The notes below the pieces were generated by a model. That model saw only the letters and a list, made by a program, of their open reading frames with translations. It had not been told where the DNA came from and ran no database searches. Source: Polluticoccus soli (GTDB taxonomy: Bacteria; Bacteroidota; Bacteroidia; Chitinophagales; Chitinophagaceae). Taken from it: a DNA stretch of 64,000 nucleotides. Positions within the stretch are counted from its first letter, which is position 1. Every line of letters begins with the position of its first letter. The DNA lies in NCBI RefSeq assembly GCF_029269745.1, contig NZ_JARJHT010000001.1:310001-374000 (forward strand), given 5' to 3'. Below, in pieces: positions 33,845-43,545 of this stretch. Both the position numbers and the translations under genes were made by a program.

Positions 33845-34267
33845 ATGAGATTTATAAAACGCCTTATATATATACTGGCATTATTTACACCACGATTGGT
33901 CACCGCACAGGAAGATTGTCGTTGTATCGAGATAAGTCTTAAATCAGTTCAGAAGGAGACAGGCTCAGTAACCTTTCACGTTAAGAATACTTGCATGCGT
34001 CGCATCTGGTTTTCTACTAAAGGTTTCTGGGTCAGTATGTCAGACCGAACCCACACCAGTACAGAAACCAAACTTCAAAAGCTTACGAATACGGACAAGC
34101 ATTTTGTCCTGTTTAGATGGAATGATGAAAAGGATATGACATTTCATAATGACAACCTGAAAAACAATTACGACAAGACCCATTTTTCCTACTCCAACAC
34201 CACTGATCCACAGCCCAAAAGCCTGTTTGGCACCAGGACATATCTGTGCGAGCTTGATATTAAGTAA
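33845..34267 (+). CDS. Small secreted protein of unknown function (140 aa)
   Basis: ATG 33845 starts a good signal peptide (MRFIKRLIYILALFTPRLVTAQ); earlier in-frame Mets at 33824 and 33830 lack this. The mature part begins EDCRCIEISLKSVQKETGSVTFHVKNTC and has four Cys, suggesting one or two disulfides in a beta-sandwich-like domain. Family not recognised. It follows the giant surface protein by 57 bp on the same strand but has no T9SS sorting domain. Confidence 0.7.
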   Translation: MRFIKRLIYILALFTPRLVTAQEDCRCIEISLKSVQKETGSVTFHVKNTCMRRIWFSTKGFWVSMSDRTHTSTETKLQKLTNTDKHFVLFRWNDEKDMTFHNDNLKNNYDKTHFSYSNTTDPQPKSLFGTRTYLCELDIK

Positions 34268-34334
34268 CTGATTGCTTATCGGGGGTTTAATGCGTATCTT
34301 GGTGGAAATTTTTCACACACCAAAACTAACTATC

Positions 34335-34772
34335 ATGCGCGCCCTTGCATTCCTGTTATTTTTAAGCCTTGCTTTGCCGTTTTCATCACATGCTGATATA
34401 AAAGGCAAAAAGAAACCGGCACCAGAAAAGAAAAAGGCTACGATAATGAATACTTACTGGCGTCTTTCGGAGATGGATGGTAAACCTGTGGCCGATGGTT
34501 CACAAAACAACACTCCATACATCTACCTGCAGGATAAAAAAAGCCAACTGCTGGGACATACTGGTTGTAACAACATTGGCGGTGAATTTGCCATCGGTAA
34601 ATACAACTACATAGGCTTTGAGCCCGTGTATACAGAAATGGCATGTGAGGGGGTGACAACTGAAGGATACATCCTTACCGCACTTAAAGGCGCTAACAGG
34701 TATGCAATAAACGGTAAAAACCTGCTGCTCTATAACGACAACCTGCTGCTGGCAGTATTTGAAGCTAAGTAA
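34335..34772 (+). CDS. META/HslJ-domain exported protein (145 aa)
   Basis: The signal peptide MRALAFLLFLSLALPFSSHA precedes a Lys-rich linker (KGKKKPAPEKKKA) and a META domain. Hallmarks are NTYWRLSEMDGKPV at the start, GHTGCNNIGGEF in the middle, TEMACEG and a closing LLLYNDNLLLAVFE. META proteins such as HslJ are outer-membrane or periplasmic and are linked to stress or antibiotic resistance in enterics; here function is open. ATG 34335 is chosen over a start at 34272, which would put an unsuited segment before the signal. RecQ follows after 20 bp. Confidence 0.85.
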   Translation: MRALAFLLFLSLALPFSSHADIKGKKKPAPEKKKATIMNTYWRLSEMDGKPVADGSQNNTPYIYLQDKKSQLLGHTGCNNIGGEFAIGKYNYIGFEPVYTEMACEGVTTEGYILTALKGANRYAINGKNLLLYNDNLLLAVFEAK

Positions 34773-34792
34773 GTTTTGGACATCACCATGTC

Positions 34793-36979
34793 ATGGGGAA
34801 GGTAGACAGCGCACGGTTAAAGCAGGCACTCAAACATTTTTTCGGTTACGACAATTTCAGGCTCAACCAACAGCCTATTATTGAGACTGTGTTGAGCGGA
34901 GAGGATGTGATGGCCATTATGCCTACGGGCGGTGGTAAGTCTATTTGCTACCAGCTACCTGCAATGTTGCTGGATGGGCTTACTGTTGTGATCTCTCCGC
35001 TTATTGCCTTGATGAAAGACCAGGTTGATACGCTAGTAGCCAATGGCATCAGGGCAGCCTACCTCAACTCCACGCAAACCACCGACGAACAAAACCGCAT
35101 TATTGCACAAGCAAAACGGGGTGAAATCAAACTGCTCTATTTTGCACCGGAAAGACTATTCAACAACCAACAGCAACTAAGCAGCTTTCTATCGTCGCTT
35201 AACTGCTCGCTGTTTGCCATTGATGAAGCGCACTGTATCTCGGCATGGGGACATGATTTCCGGCCGGAATACCTACAGCTGGCTGCTCTTAAAAGGCATT
35301 TTCCTGCTACACCTGTTATTGCACTTACTGCAAGTGCTGATACAATTACGCAGCAGGATATCGTTGAAAAACTAGGGCTGCATCGTCCGGAAGTTTTCAT
35401 ATCGAGCTTCAACAGGGCGAATATCAACTATTACATACAGCCGAAGCGTCGTGCGCTGGAACAGATAGCAAGGTATCTCGACAAACATAAAGACGACAGC
35501 GGCATCATCTATGCACTCTCTAGAAAGAGCACAGAAGATATTTCAGCCAGCTTAAAAAGCATGGGCTATGCTGCGGCACACTACCACGCAGGAATGAGCA
35601 GCGAAGAACGTAGCCGCGTGCAGGAAGCCTTTCAACGCGATGAGAAAAAGATCATCGTAGCAACCATAGCCTTCGGTATGGGTATCGATAAATCGAACGT
35701 GCGGTTTGTATTTCATTACGACGTTCCTAAGAACATGGAAGGTTATTACCAGGAGACCGGCCGCGCGGGACGCGATGGATTGCATAGCGACGCTATCCTA
35801 CTCTACTCTTCAGGCGATGTGATGAAGCTGCTTCGTTTCATAGAGATCGACGAGAACCCACAGCAGACGGCGGTGATGAAAAAGAAACTCTTCCAAATGA
35901 AAGAGTTTGCCGAGAGCGAAAGCTGCAGGCGTCAATACATATTAAATTACTTCGGCGAAAAAGCGCCGGCCTATTGCGGCAGCTGTGACTACTGCCTGAG
36001 CAATCTTGAGCAACGCGATGCTACGATCGAAGCACAAAAGTTCCTTTCAGCCGTTGTACGGACAGGTGAACGCTTTGGCGCCGATTACCTGATAGATTTT
36101 CTTCGCGGCTCTCAAAGCGCAAAGATCGTTGAGGAGCACAAAAGCATTAAAACCTACGGCATAGGCAAAGACCTGAAGAAAGAAGAATGGCAGACGGTAG
36201 CACGGCAGCTAATACAACAACGACTGTTGGATCAAACTGACGGCATCTATCCTACCCTTAGACTAAACGAGGCCAGCAGGCGGATATTGAAAGGAGAACA
36301 GCAAGTGACGCTTGTATTGAAGAAGCCACAGGAAGAAACAACCGTTACTGCTGCACCTGAATACTCACCACAGCTATTGAAAGAACTGAAAGCGATACGC
36401 CAGGATATTGCCGAGCAGGAGAACGTACCAGCCTACATCATTGTATCGGATAGTACACTGGTAGAGATGGCAACCTTCCTTCCGCAAACCTTTGAAGAGT
36501 TGCGCCGCATATCCGGCTTTGGTGATTATAAAGTAAGTAAATACGGTGGAAGCCTGCTGAAACCGGTATTGGCTTTTGCAAAGGGAAACAATCTGGAAAG
36601 CAAGATCCACTTAAAAAATCCCAAACGCGAGCGTCGCGAGAAAAGAGAAAGGCCAGAAAAACCTATAGCGAACAATACACAACGTGCATCGCTGCAAATG
36701 TTTAAAGAAGGTTATGACATGGCCGATATCGCCACTCAACGGAGGTTGTCTCTATCTACCATAGAAGGGCACCTGGCAGTATTTGTTGAATCGGGAGAAC
36801 TGCAGGCTACAGATATTGTTAAACGAGAGAAGCTGGATAAGATCGTTGCACTCATCCGCCAGACAGGCGAAACACGTGCAACCAAGCCGCTCAAAGACCT
36901 GCTCCCCGACGATTATACTTATGGTGAGATCAAAATAGCGATGTCATATTATTTAGCTATAGCCGGCAATGGCGAATAG
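34793..36979 (+). CDS. recQ: ATP-dependent DNA helicase RecQ (728 aa)
   Basis: A 3'-5' helicase for recombination and fork repair. Helicase motifs: Walker A PTGGGKS (Lys49), DEAHCISAWGHDFRPEY (motif II plus the aromatic-rich loop), TASAD, and arginine-finger motif ETGRAGRDG. Four zinc-binding Cys are in CRRQYILNYFGEKAP...CGSCDYC. An RQC winged helix comes next, then HRDC (~520-595: LLKELKAIRQDIAEQENVPAY). A Lys/Arg-rich linker leads to a C-terminal helix-turn-helix (YDMADIATQRRLSLSTIEGHL) as in Bacteroidota RecQ. Its stop is seven bases from the convergent T9SS gene's stop, with no terminator in between. Confidence 0.96.
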   Translation: MGKVDSARLKQALKHFFGYDNFRLNQQPIIETVLSGEDVMAIMPTGGGKSICYQLPAMLLDGLTVVISPLIALMKDQVDTLVANGIRAAYLNSTQTTDEQNRIIAQAKRGEIKLLYFAPERLFNNQQQLSSFLSSLNCSLFAIDEAHCISAWGHDFRPEYLQLAALKRHFPATPVIALTASADTITQQDIVEKLGLHRPEVFISSFNRANINYYIQPKRRALEQIARYLDKHKDDSGIIYALSRKSTEDISASLKSMGYAAAHYHAGMSSEERSRVQEAFQRDEKKIIVATIAFGMGIDKSNVRFVFHYDVPKNMEGYYQETGRAGRDGLHSDAILLYSSGDVMKLLRFIEIDENPQQTAVMKKKLFQMKEFAESESCRRQYILNYFGEKAPAYCGSCDYCLSNLEQRDATIEAQKFLSAVVRTGERFGADYLIDFLRGSQSAKIVEEHKSIKTYGIGKDLKKEEWQTVARQLIQQRLLDQTDGIYPTLRLNEASRRILKGEQQVTLVLKKPQEETTVTAAPEYSPQLLKELKAIRQDIAEQENVPAYIIVSDSTLVEMATFLPQTFEELRRISGFGDYKVSKYGGSLLKPVLAFAKGNNLESKIHLKNPKRERREKRERPEKPIANNTQRASLQMFKEGYDMADIATQRRLSLSTIEGHLAVFVESGELQATDIVKREKLDKIVALIRQTGETRATKPLKDLLPDDYTYGEIKIAMSYYLAIAGNGE

Positions 36980-36985
36980 CTTTTG

Positions 36986-37906
36986 TTATTGCTTCACCAG
37001 TTTTCTGTTTGTTTTAGTTCCGTCTTCAAACTGGATATTTATAAAGTAAATGCCCGGTTCAAGAAAAACATGGAGGCTGTGGTTACCACGGGAAAGTTTC
37101 TTCCCGCTATACTTTATTCTGCCGCTGATATCTGTTATGCTTAACAATGCTATGTCAGCCGGACTTTTTACCTGCAACTCGTCACCAGCCATTGGATTGG
37201 GATACAAAACCAGTTCATCCCTGGTACTATTTATTTGTTGAATAGCTGTGGGGAAGCAGACATAAGCATAATTATTGGGATTGGGATTAAAGACGACCAT
37301 ATCATCGTAGTGATAGGATATGTTTCTGACAGGATACATTATACCTGGCATATATAACCCTAGGTTGCTTCCGGGGCCTCTAAGCCAGTATTCTGGATAG
37401 GATGTATCCTTGCCGAAATAAAACCTTTTTACGAATACCCCATTGGTTGCCTGTACGGAATCAATTTCAATAACTTTTTTATTAGCACCACTTTTCCATT
37501 CCAGGCTGTCTCCTATCTGCAAATTGAAATCATACAACAATGTATCGGTATGCCATGGCAGCATGTCCCATATACTTTTGTGAAAGTGAGCAAAACCAGG
37601 ACCATCCAATGTATCGAGTTTATGAAAATAAACTTTGGAGGTATCCACTCTCAAACCACCAATGAGTTTTGGATTCACAACGTAACCGTTATCACACCAT
37701 AGCGAATGGTAGTTTAAACCATTGATCAGCGTATCGTTTCCAGTATACAGAACTGCCTGAAAGTAAATAATGTTGCCAAAGCCGGTGCCATGCCACGAAT
37801 ATTCGCACCAGGTCGCACCTTTCCGGTAGAAGCTATCTAAAGACAACTGAGCCTTTGCCGGAAACAAAAGAGTTGATAAAATAAGGATAAGGAATAGCTT
37901 TTTCAT
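36986..37906 (-). CDS. T9SS type A cargo protein of unknown function (306 aa)
   Basis: The signal peptide MKKLFLILILSTLLFPAKAQ is followed by a ~200-residue domain without recognisable family, rich in aromatic residues and Asp. The C-terminal ~80 residues are a type A sorting domain: VLYPNPMAGDELQVKS, LLSITDISGRIKYS, LEPGIYFINIQFEDGTKTNRKLVKQ. This directs secretion through the type IX system and surface attachment. Single gene, convergent with recQ. Confidence 0.85.
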   Translation of the reverse strand: MKKLFLILILSTLLFPAKAQLSLDSFYRKGATWCEYSWHGTGFGNIIYFQAVLYTGNDTLINGLNYHSLWCDNGYVVNPKLIGGLRVDTSKVYFHKLDTLDGPGFAHFHKSIWDMLPWHTDTLLYDFNLQIGDSLEWKSGANKKVIEIDSVQATNGVFVKRFYFGKDTSYPEYWLRGPGSNLGLYMPGIMYPVRNISYHYDDMVVFNPNPNNYAYVCFPTAIQQINSTRDELVLYPNPMAGDELQVKSPADIALLSITDISGRIKYSGKKLSRGNHSLHVFLEPGIYFINIQFEDGTKTNRKLVKQ

Positions 37907-38053
37907 AGGGTGGTTGTTACACTAGAAACATAAAGCACAAATCTGATACCAAATTGGAGCATTCCTAAATCTCATTGTCACAAATAAGTCAATACAATAT
38001 CATATGACATGTTACGGAGATAGATGCCGTTTGGTATTATAAACTAATAAAAA

Positions 38054-38072
38054 AAGCGGGCAATGCCCGCTT
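38054..38072 (-). terminator. Terminator of the aldehyde dehydrogenase gene
   Basis: AAGCGGGC-AAT-GCCCGCTT, a perfect 8-bp stem. The A-run to its left (38048-38055) becomes a T-tract on the minus-strand transcript, so it terminates the leftward dehydrogenase gene, whose stop is 25 bp upstream. Confidence 0.85.
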
Positions 38073-38096
38073 CTAATAGTATAGTATTTAACGTCA

Positions 38097-39629
38097 TTAT
38101 ACATGGAATTTAATACCCTGTGCCAGCGGCAACTGGTCGCTCCAGTTGATGGTATTGGTTTGACGGCGCATGTAAGCTTTCCAGCTATCAGAACCGCTTT
38201 CACGACCACCACCTGTTTCTTTCTCACCTCCAAATGCGCCACCTATTTCCGCACCACTGGTACCGATGTTTACGTTAGCGATACCGCAGTCGCTCCCTTT
38301 GTGAGAGAGGAATTGCTCTGCCTCACGCATATTCAGCGTCATGATAGATGACGACAAGCCCTGAGGCACATCATTCTGCATAGCGATCGCTTCATCAAGT
38401 GTTTTATACTTCATGATGTACAATATGGGCGCGAAGGTCTCGTGCTGCACAATAGGCAGGTTATTCGTCACCTCGTAAATGCAAGGTTTTACATAACAGC
38501 CACCTTTATAATCTTTACCTTCCAGTACACCACCTACCACAACGGCTTTACCACCCTGCTTTTTGATCTCACCCAGTGCATGGAGATAGTTTCCAACAGC
38601 ATCTTGATCGATCAGCGGGCCAACGTGATTGCGCTCATCCAGCGGATTACCTATGCTCAGTTGCTTGTAAGCAGCCACGAGCTTTTTCTTGAAGGTATCG
38701 TACACTTTCTCGTGAATGATGAGACGGCGCGTAGTAGTGCAACGTTGTCCTGCAGTACCTACGGCACCAAACAAGCAGGCGCGCAGAGCGATGTTCAGAT
38801 CTGCCTGCTCTGTAATGATGATTGAGTTGTTACCTCCTAATTCGAGCAAAGAACGACCAAGCCTTGCACCTACGGCGGCACCAACAGCTTTACCCATACG
38901 GGTAGAACCTGTAGCTGATACCAGAGGAACGCGTGCATCGGTGCTCATCAGCTCACCTACTTCACGACCACCGATCACCAGCCCGCAAACGCCTTCAGGT
39001 ACTTTATTAGCCTTGAAAACTTCGGCAATGATATTTTGACAAGCTATTGCTGTGAGCGGCGTTTTTTCTGATGGCTTCCAAACGCAGGTATTACCACACA
39101 CCCAGGCAAGGAAGCTATTCCAGCTCCATACTGCCACAGGGAAGTTGAATGCGCTGATGATACCAACCACACCCAGCGGATGCCACTGCTCATACATGCG
39201 GTGCATAGGGCGTTCGCTGTGCATGGTAAGACCATAAAGTTGGCGCGACAGGCCAACAGCAAAGTCTGCAATGTCTATCATCTCCTGTACTTCACCCCAG
39301 CCTTCCTGCAGGCTCTTGCCCATTTCATAAGACACCAGTCTGCCCAGCGGATCTTTGAACTTGCGCAGAGCTTCTCCCACCTGACGCACTATCTCACCAC
39401 GGCGCGGAGCAGGCCACATGCGCCATTCTTCGAAAGCTGCCTGCGCTTGGGCTACTACCTGGTCGTATTCTTTAGCTGATGCGCTCTTTACAGATGCCAT
39501 CAGGCTGCCATCTACCGGAGTGTATGAATCGATTTTTGTATCGCCTGTCTTAAGCCATTTGGTGCCTGTAGATGCACCCTGGCTCAGCTGGCCAATACCG
39601 AGAGTTTCAAGAACCTTGTTGAGTTTCAT
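38097..39629 (-). CDS. ALDH7-type aldehyde dehydrogenase (alpha-aminoadipic semialdehyde dehydrogenase-like, 510 aa)
   Basis: An NAD(P)-dependent oxidation of an aldehyde to an acid. Active-site Cys297 ([12 protein letters not shown]), general base Glu263 (LLELGGNN) and Asn162 (AFNFPVAV) are present. The segment [21 protein letters not shown] and the late [22 protein letters not shown] are typical of the antiquitin/ALDH7 group, whose members act in lysine breakdown or as osmotic and aldehyde-stress enzymes. No lysine-catabolism gene is adjacent, so the physiological substrate is inferred from family only. Single-gene transcript with its own terminator. Confidence 0.92.
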   Translation of the reverse strand: MKLNKVLETLGIGQLSQGASTGTKWLKTGDTKIDSYTPVDGSLMASVKSASAKEYDQVVAQAQAAFEEWRMWPAPRRGEIVRQVGEALRKFKDPLGRLVSYEMGKSLQEGWGEVQEMIDIADFAVGLSRQLYGLTMHSERPMHRMYEQWHPLGVVGIISAFNFPVAVWSWNSFLAWVCGNTCVWKPSEKTPLTAIACQNIIAEVFKANKVPEGVCGLVIGGREVGELMSTDARVPLVSATGSTRMGKAVGAAVGARLGRSLLELGGNNSIIITEQADLNIALRACLFGAVGTAGQRCTTTRRLIIHEKVYDTFKKKLVAAYKQLSIGNPLDERNHVGPLIDQDAVGNYLHALGEIKKQGGKAVVVGGVLEGKDYKGGCYVKPCIYEVTNNLPIVQHETFAPILYIMKYKTLDEAIAMQNDVPQGLSSSIMTLNMREAEQFLSHKGSDCGIANVNIGTSGAEIGGAFGGEKETGGGRESGSDSWKAYMRRQTNTINWSDQLPLAQGIKFHV

Positions 39630-39736
39630 AAGGAATTAGAATTGCGGCAAAGCTAATACAATTTGAGTGCCAGCTAAAAACCACTCGTAGGGATGATCCT
39701 GACCAGGTTATTTCACGAAAAGCCATACGCAACTTA

Positions 39737-39767
39737 TTGCTATTCAACATATTTATCGTTATCTTGT
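39737..39767 (+). promoter_or_regulatory. Likely promoter of the 39800 secreted-protein gene
   Basis: TTG (39737-39739), 20-base spacer, then TATCTTGT (39760-39767), one step off the TAnnTTTG consensus. The start codon follows 32 bases downstream. Confidence 0.45.
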
Positions 39768-39799
39768 TAATCGGTTGTTAACACAAAACCTGGTGCCGT

Positions 39800-40978
39800 A
39801 TGGGAAAACATTTACTTATAGTGCTGGCAATGATCACTCAATTTGCAACGAACGCTCAATCCTACAAAGGGTTATATGTCGATAACCTGGCGAAGATCAT
39901 TAAGAACAAAAAGTCAACAGATAGTTTACTGAACTACGCGCAGAAGAACAATTACACCACATTGTCTCTTTACGATCTCTACCCTATCCATCAACAAAAC
40001 AACCTAACATCTGTTGCTGGCTCAAAAGTGCTGGCCAATTTTATCAAGCTGGCAAAGACCAAGTACGGCATACAACAAGTGGCTGCCGTTGGCGAAAACT
40101 TCTGGTTCTTCAACACTATCATTCACGCCTATAACCAGTTGCACAATTTCAGTACCGAAAGGATAGACGTGTATAACCTGGAGTTTGAATTTTGGAATAC
40201 CAGCCCTGCAATGGCTAGCTATATATGCAACAATTATTTGACACCTAATAATCTTCCTTGCACAGTGCAGGGAGCCTATACTTTTTACATAAGTGAGCTA
40301 CAGAAGATACATGCACTGGCACAAACTGATGGCTGTGTTACGGAAACCTATATTGGCTGGCCTGACTCCATGCAGGCTGTGGGAATTATACCCCATGTTG
40401 ACAGAGTGTTTGTACATGCGTATGTAAACAATCCTGCAAACACCTTCAGTTATACACAAGGCCGACTGGAAGATTTTGGAAGCACGGACAAAACTGTACA
40501 GATCATACCGCTGTTCTCGTCAGAACAAAGCTTTCTTGGCCCATGGCTGGCCAACAATGCAGAGACCGCGGTATTCAGCCAATACATCAGCGCTTATAAC
40601 AGCACATCAGGAAGCTGGAAAGCACACATAAACATTGGCGGATACCAATGGTTCAAATACACTACAATGCCTTACAAATGGCCAGCCCAGTTTGCACACA
40701 AAGGAGATGCAGCTACTGGCATTGAGACAATTGACGAAAACGAATTCCGCATAGGGGTGGGTAATGGTACACTGAACATCTTTACAACAGCGACACAACC
40801 TGCAGCAATAGCCATCTATGACCTGTCGGGGAGGCTGATGCAGAACAGTGCACTACAACTATCGGACGGCATGGCACAGCTGACACTTGCCAACAACACC
40901 CCGGGCATGTATGTAGTTATGATTGCCGATGCAAACACAGGCAGCTTATTGCACAGAGGCAGGATAGTAATACAATAA
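39800..40978 (+). CDS. T9SS type A secreted protein, possible TIM-barrel enzyme (392 aa)
   Basis: The signal peptide ends TQFATNAQS. Residues ~25-310 alternate predicted strands and helices (GLYVDNLAKII, TTLSLYDLYPI, VYNLEFEFWN, DRVFVHAYVNN, VQIIPLFSSEQ), suggesting a barrel like that of glycosidase-type proteins, but I cannot name a family or active site. The acidic NLEFEFW strand end and DRVFVHAY could be functional positions. The C-terminal ~75 residues are a type A sorting domain (IAIYDLSGRLMQNS ... PGMYVVMIADANTG). Monocistronic, with a clear promoter and terminator. Confidence 0.8.
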   Translation: MGKHLLIVLAMITQFATNAQSYKGLYVDNLAKIIKNKKSTDSLLNYAQKNNYTTLSLYDLYPIHQQNNLTSVAGSKVLANFIKLAKTKYGIQQVAAVGENFWFFNTIIHAYNQLHNFSTERIDVYNLEFEFWNTSPAMASYICNNYLTPNNLPCTVQGAYTFYISELQKIHALAQTDGCVTETYIGWPDSMQAVGIIPHVDRVFVHAYVNNPANTFSYTQGRLEDFGSTDKTVQIIPLFSSEQSFLGPWLANNAETAVFSQYISAYNSTSGSWKAHINIGGYQWFKYTTMPYKWPAQFAHKGDAATGIETIDENEFRIGVGNGTLNIFTTATQPAAIAIYDLSGRLMQNSALQLSDGMAQLTLANNTPGMYVVMIADANTGSLLHRGRIVIQ

Positions 40979-40996
40979 GTTTACTTATATAAGAAG

Positions 40997-41024
40997 AAAG
41001 GCAAGCCGTATAGCTTGCCTTTTT
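40997..41024. terminator. Bidirectional terminator between the 39800 and 41033 genes
   Basis: AAAGGCAAGC / GCTTGCCTTT with a CGTATA loop and further T residues. It lies between two convergent genes, with A-rich sequence on the left and T-rich on the right, so it can stop both transcripts. Confidence 0.88.
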
Positions 41025-41032
41025 ATTTTGAG

Positions 41033-41578
41033 TTAGATATTGAATGGTGTTTGAAACTCCTGCAGTGTCACAAAGGACTGGTCTCTGCGCGAGATAACAG
41101 GGTTAGCGACGCCCCAGTCAAAACCAATGCTATCGTGACGTATCCCTGTATCATGTTCCTGACTGTATTCCGAAGAAACAAGATAGTAGGTGATCGCATC
41201 ATCAGTCAGTGCTTTGAAGCCATGCGCAAAGCCCTCGGGTATATAATAGGCTTTGTTATTAGCGGCCGATAATTCTTCGGCGTGGTAACGACCGTATGTA
41301 GGTGAGCCTTTACGCAGATCGACAATCACGTCAAGGATAGCACCCTGGGGACAGAAAACGATCTTCGAGTGATGATGCGGAGGCAATTGGAAATGCATGC
41401 CGCGAATCACGTCTTTTTTCGACAACGAAAAATAGCTTTCGCGCAGTTTGAACTCTAAACCTTTATGCAATAGCGCACTTTTATGAAAGGTCTTAATGAA
41501 TGTACCGCGATCGTCGCCAAAAGCAGGCATGTCGATCACGTAAGCTCCATGTAATTCAAGTGGGTGAAAATGCCACAT
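41033..41578 (-). CDS. RmlC-like sugar-nucleotide 3,5-epimerase (cupin, 181 aa)
   Basis: A cupin epimerase that inverts ring carbons of 4-keto-6-deoxy sugar nucleotides. Key family residues are visible: IRGMHFQ with the catalytic His, HSKIVFCPQGAILDVIVDLRKGSPTYG with Lys and Asp, IPEGFAHGF and YYLVSSEY near the catalytic Tyr. Its operon partners make CDP-4-keto-6-deoxyglucose, so its substrate is probably a CDP sugar rather than the dTDP sugar of classical RmlC. Gap to the dehydratase gene is 4 bp. Whether it epimerises C3 only or C3 and C5 cannot be told by eye. Confidence 0.85.
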   Translation of the reverse strand: MWHFHPLELHGAYVIDMPAFGDDRGTFIKTFHKSALLHKGLEFKLRESYFSLSKKDVIRGMHFQLPPHHHSKIVFCPQGAILDVIVDLRKGSPTYGRYHAEELSAANNKAYYIPEGFAHGFKALTDDAITYYLVSSEYSQEHDTGIRHDSIGFDWGVANPVISRRDQSFVTLQEFQTPFNI

Positions 41579-41582
41579 AAGT

Positions 41583-42662
41583 TTATCCCTCCGTGAAATA
41601 TTGTTTTATTTGCTGAAGACATTTTGTGTTTGCATCCTCTCTGCTGGCATACCAATTGGCGGTCCATTCGATAGCCGTTTGGGCATCCAGCTTAGGTTGC
41701 CAGCCCAGCGAATCATGCGCTTTGCTGCTATCCAGAAGAAGCAACTTAGCCTCGTGCGGGGCCTTTACATTCATTGCCATTTTGTATGTACCCTTACCGA
41801 AACGAGTCAGGAATATCTTAACGAGTTCTTCCACCCTTAGCATATCACTCTCATTGGGACCGAAATTGAACGCAGTGCTCAATTCCACAGGTTGCTCCGT
41901 CATGCGGGCCGCCAATAGCAAATAAGCGCCTAATGGCTCGAGAACATGCTGCCAGGGACGAATAGAGTTGGGATTGCGCACACCAACCGATTCATCAAAC
42001 TCCAGCGCACGAACTATGTCTGGTATAATGCGATCGTCTGAATAGTCGCCACCACCTATTACATTGCCTGCGCGTACTGATGCGATGGCTTTACGATGTT
42101 CATTGTAGTTGTCGGGATGGAAGAACGAACGGCGGTAAGAATCGATCACGATCTCTGCCGCAGCTTTGCTGGCAGCATAAGGATCATAACCACCAAGCTT
42201 ATCATCCTCTTTAAATGCTAGTCCACGCTCCGGATTCTCATACACCTTATCGGTAGTGATCATCAGCGCAACACAAGGTTTAGGTAGTGAACGGATAGCT
42301 TCCAGTACATGTACCGTGCCCTGTGTATTTACCATAAAGGTATCTACAGGTTGATCATAGCTACGGCGTACCAGCGACTGGGCTGCCAAATGGAAAACAA
42401 AATCAGGTTCAAAACGTACCAGCTCGCCTTGCAACAGGTGCAGATCACGCAGGTCGCCAATAATGGAGTTATAACAAAGCTCATCTCCATCAATTTGGTT
42501 GTAGAGATCGTTTGTCTTTTCAGGCGCCAGCGAGTAGCCTTTTACATCTGCTCCCAGCCAATGCAGTATCTGTATCAGCCAGGCACCTTTAAATCCTGTA
42601 TGACCTGTTACAAAAACACGCTTGTTAGCAAATATTGACCGTAGGTATTGTTCGTTTACCAT
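41583..42662 (-). CDS. rfbG: CDP-glucose 4,6-dehydratase (359 aa)
   Basis: An NAD-dependent short-chain dehydrogenase (extended type) converting CDP-glucose to CDP-4-keto-6-deoxyglucose. NAD site GHTGFKGAWL; TTDKVYEN carries the Thr-Asp-Lys of the active site and YAASK the catalytic Tyr/Lys. IRPWQHVLEPLGAYL is typical of RfbG. ATG 42662 is chosen because it overlaps the stop of the cytidylyltransferase gene (ATGGTAA) and begins MVNEQYLRSIF; a longer frame to 42689 would overlap more. Translational coupling to rfbF is likely. Confidence 0.93.
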   Translation of the reverse strand: MVNEQYLRSIFANKRVFVTGHTGFKGAWLIQILHWLGADVKGYSLAPEKTNDLYNQIDGDELCYNSIIGDLRDLHLLQGELVRFEPDFVFHLAAQSLVRRSYDQPVDTFMVNTQGTVHVLEAIRSLPKPCVALMITTDKVYENPERGLAFKEDDKLGGYDPYAASKAAAEIVIDSYRRSFFHPDNYNEHRKAIASVRAGNVIGGGDYSDDRIIPDIVRALEFDESVGVRNPNSIRPWQHVLEPLGAYLLLAARMTEQPVELSTAFNFGPNESDMLRVEELVKIFLTRFGKGTYKMAMNVKAPHEAKLLLLDSSKAHDSLGWQPKLDAQTAIEWTANWYASREDANTKCLQQIKQYFTEG

Positions 42663-43429
42663 TTCTTCCAAAGTGGTTGGGTTTCCCAAAGATGTTCCAG
42701 TTCTTCTTTATCGCGCAGGGTATCCATACACTTCCAGAAGTCGTGGTGTTTGTATGCGTTGATCTGGCGATCGCGCGCCAAATCGTCCATTGGCTTACGC
42801 TCCCACATCATATCTTCCATGTTACCATCGAGGTATTTAGCGATCTCAGGCTCTAATACAAAGAAACCACCGTTGATCCAGGTACCTGAATCAGCTGGTT
42901 TTTCTTCAAAACTTTCGATTGTACCATCATCCTCCATCTTAATGACACCAAAACGGCTCGTTGCCTGGATGGCGGTCATCGTACATATCTTGCCGCTGGC
43001 TTTATGGTATCTAACCAGTTCGTCCAGATTCACGTTACAAACGCCATCACCATAGGTAAGCATGAATGGTTCGTTACCAACATAAGGCAATACACGTTTC
43101 AGCCTGCCGGCAGTCATGGTATCCAAACCGGTATCGATCAGCGATACCTTGAACGGCTCGGCAAAATTGTTATGCACCTGCAACGAGTTATTCGACAGGT
43201 CGACAGTAATATCTGTATTATGCAGAAAATAGTTAGCGAAGTATTCTTTGATGATCCATCCCTTATAACCCAGGCAAATAATAAACTCAGTGTGGCCGTA
43301 AGCGGCATAGATCTTCATGATATGCCAAAGAATAGGTTTACCGCCTATCTCTATCATAGGCTTAGGTTTCAGCGACGTTTCTTCGGAAATACGGGTTCCG
43401 CGACCGCCGGCAAATATCACAACCTTCAT
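42656..43429 (-). CDS. rfbF: Glucose-1-phosphate cytidylyltransferase (257 aa)
   Basis: It makes CDP-glucose from CTP and glucose-1-phosphate, the first step of the CDP-deoxysugar route. Nucleotide-binding signature FAGGRGTRISEETSLKPKPM, followed by IGGKPILWHIMKIYAAYGH and the family segments FMLTYGDGV and GTWINGGFFVLEPE. Length matches RfbF exactly. It is first in the leftward operon with rfbG (7-bp overlap) and the RmlC-like epimerase. The products probably feed surface polysaccharide or glycoprotein decoration. Confidence 0.95.
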   Translation of the reverse strand: MKVVIFAGGRGTRISEETSLKPKPMIEIGGKPILWHIMKIYAAYGHTEFIICLGYKGWIIKEYFANYFLHNTDITVDLSNNSLQVHNNFAEPFKVSLIDTGLDTMTAGRLKRVLPYVGNEPFMLTYGDGVCNVNLDELVRYHKASGKICTMTAIQATSRFGVIKMEDDGTIESFEEKPADSGTWINGGFFVLEPEIAKYLDGNMEDMMWERKPMDDLARDRQINAYKHHDFWKCMDTLRDKEELEHLWETQPLWKKW

Positions 43430-43545
43430 CCAAGAGTATGTTTTATGTCAACAAAATAAAGCAAAGAAATTAATCCCGCGCTCAAATGTAAAGCACTGGC
43501 AGGCAAACTACACAACAAAAGCCATTATTATGACTCCCTTAACTT

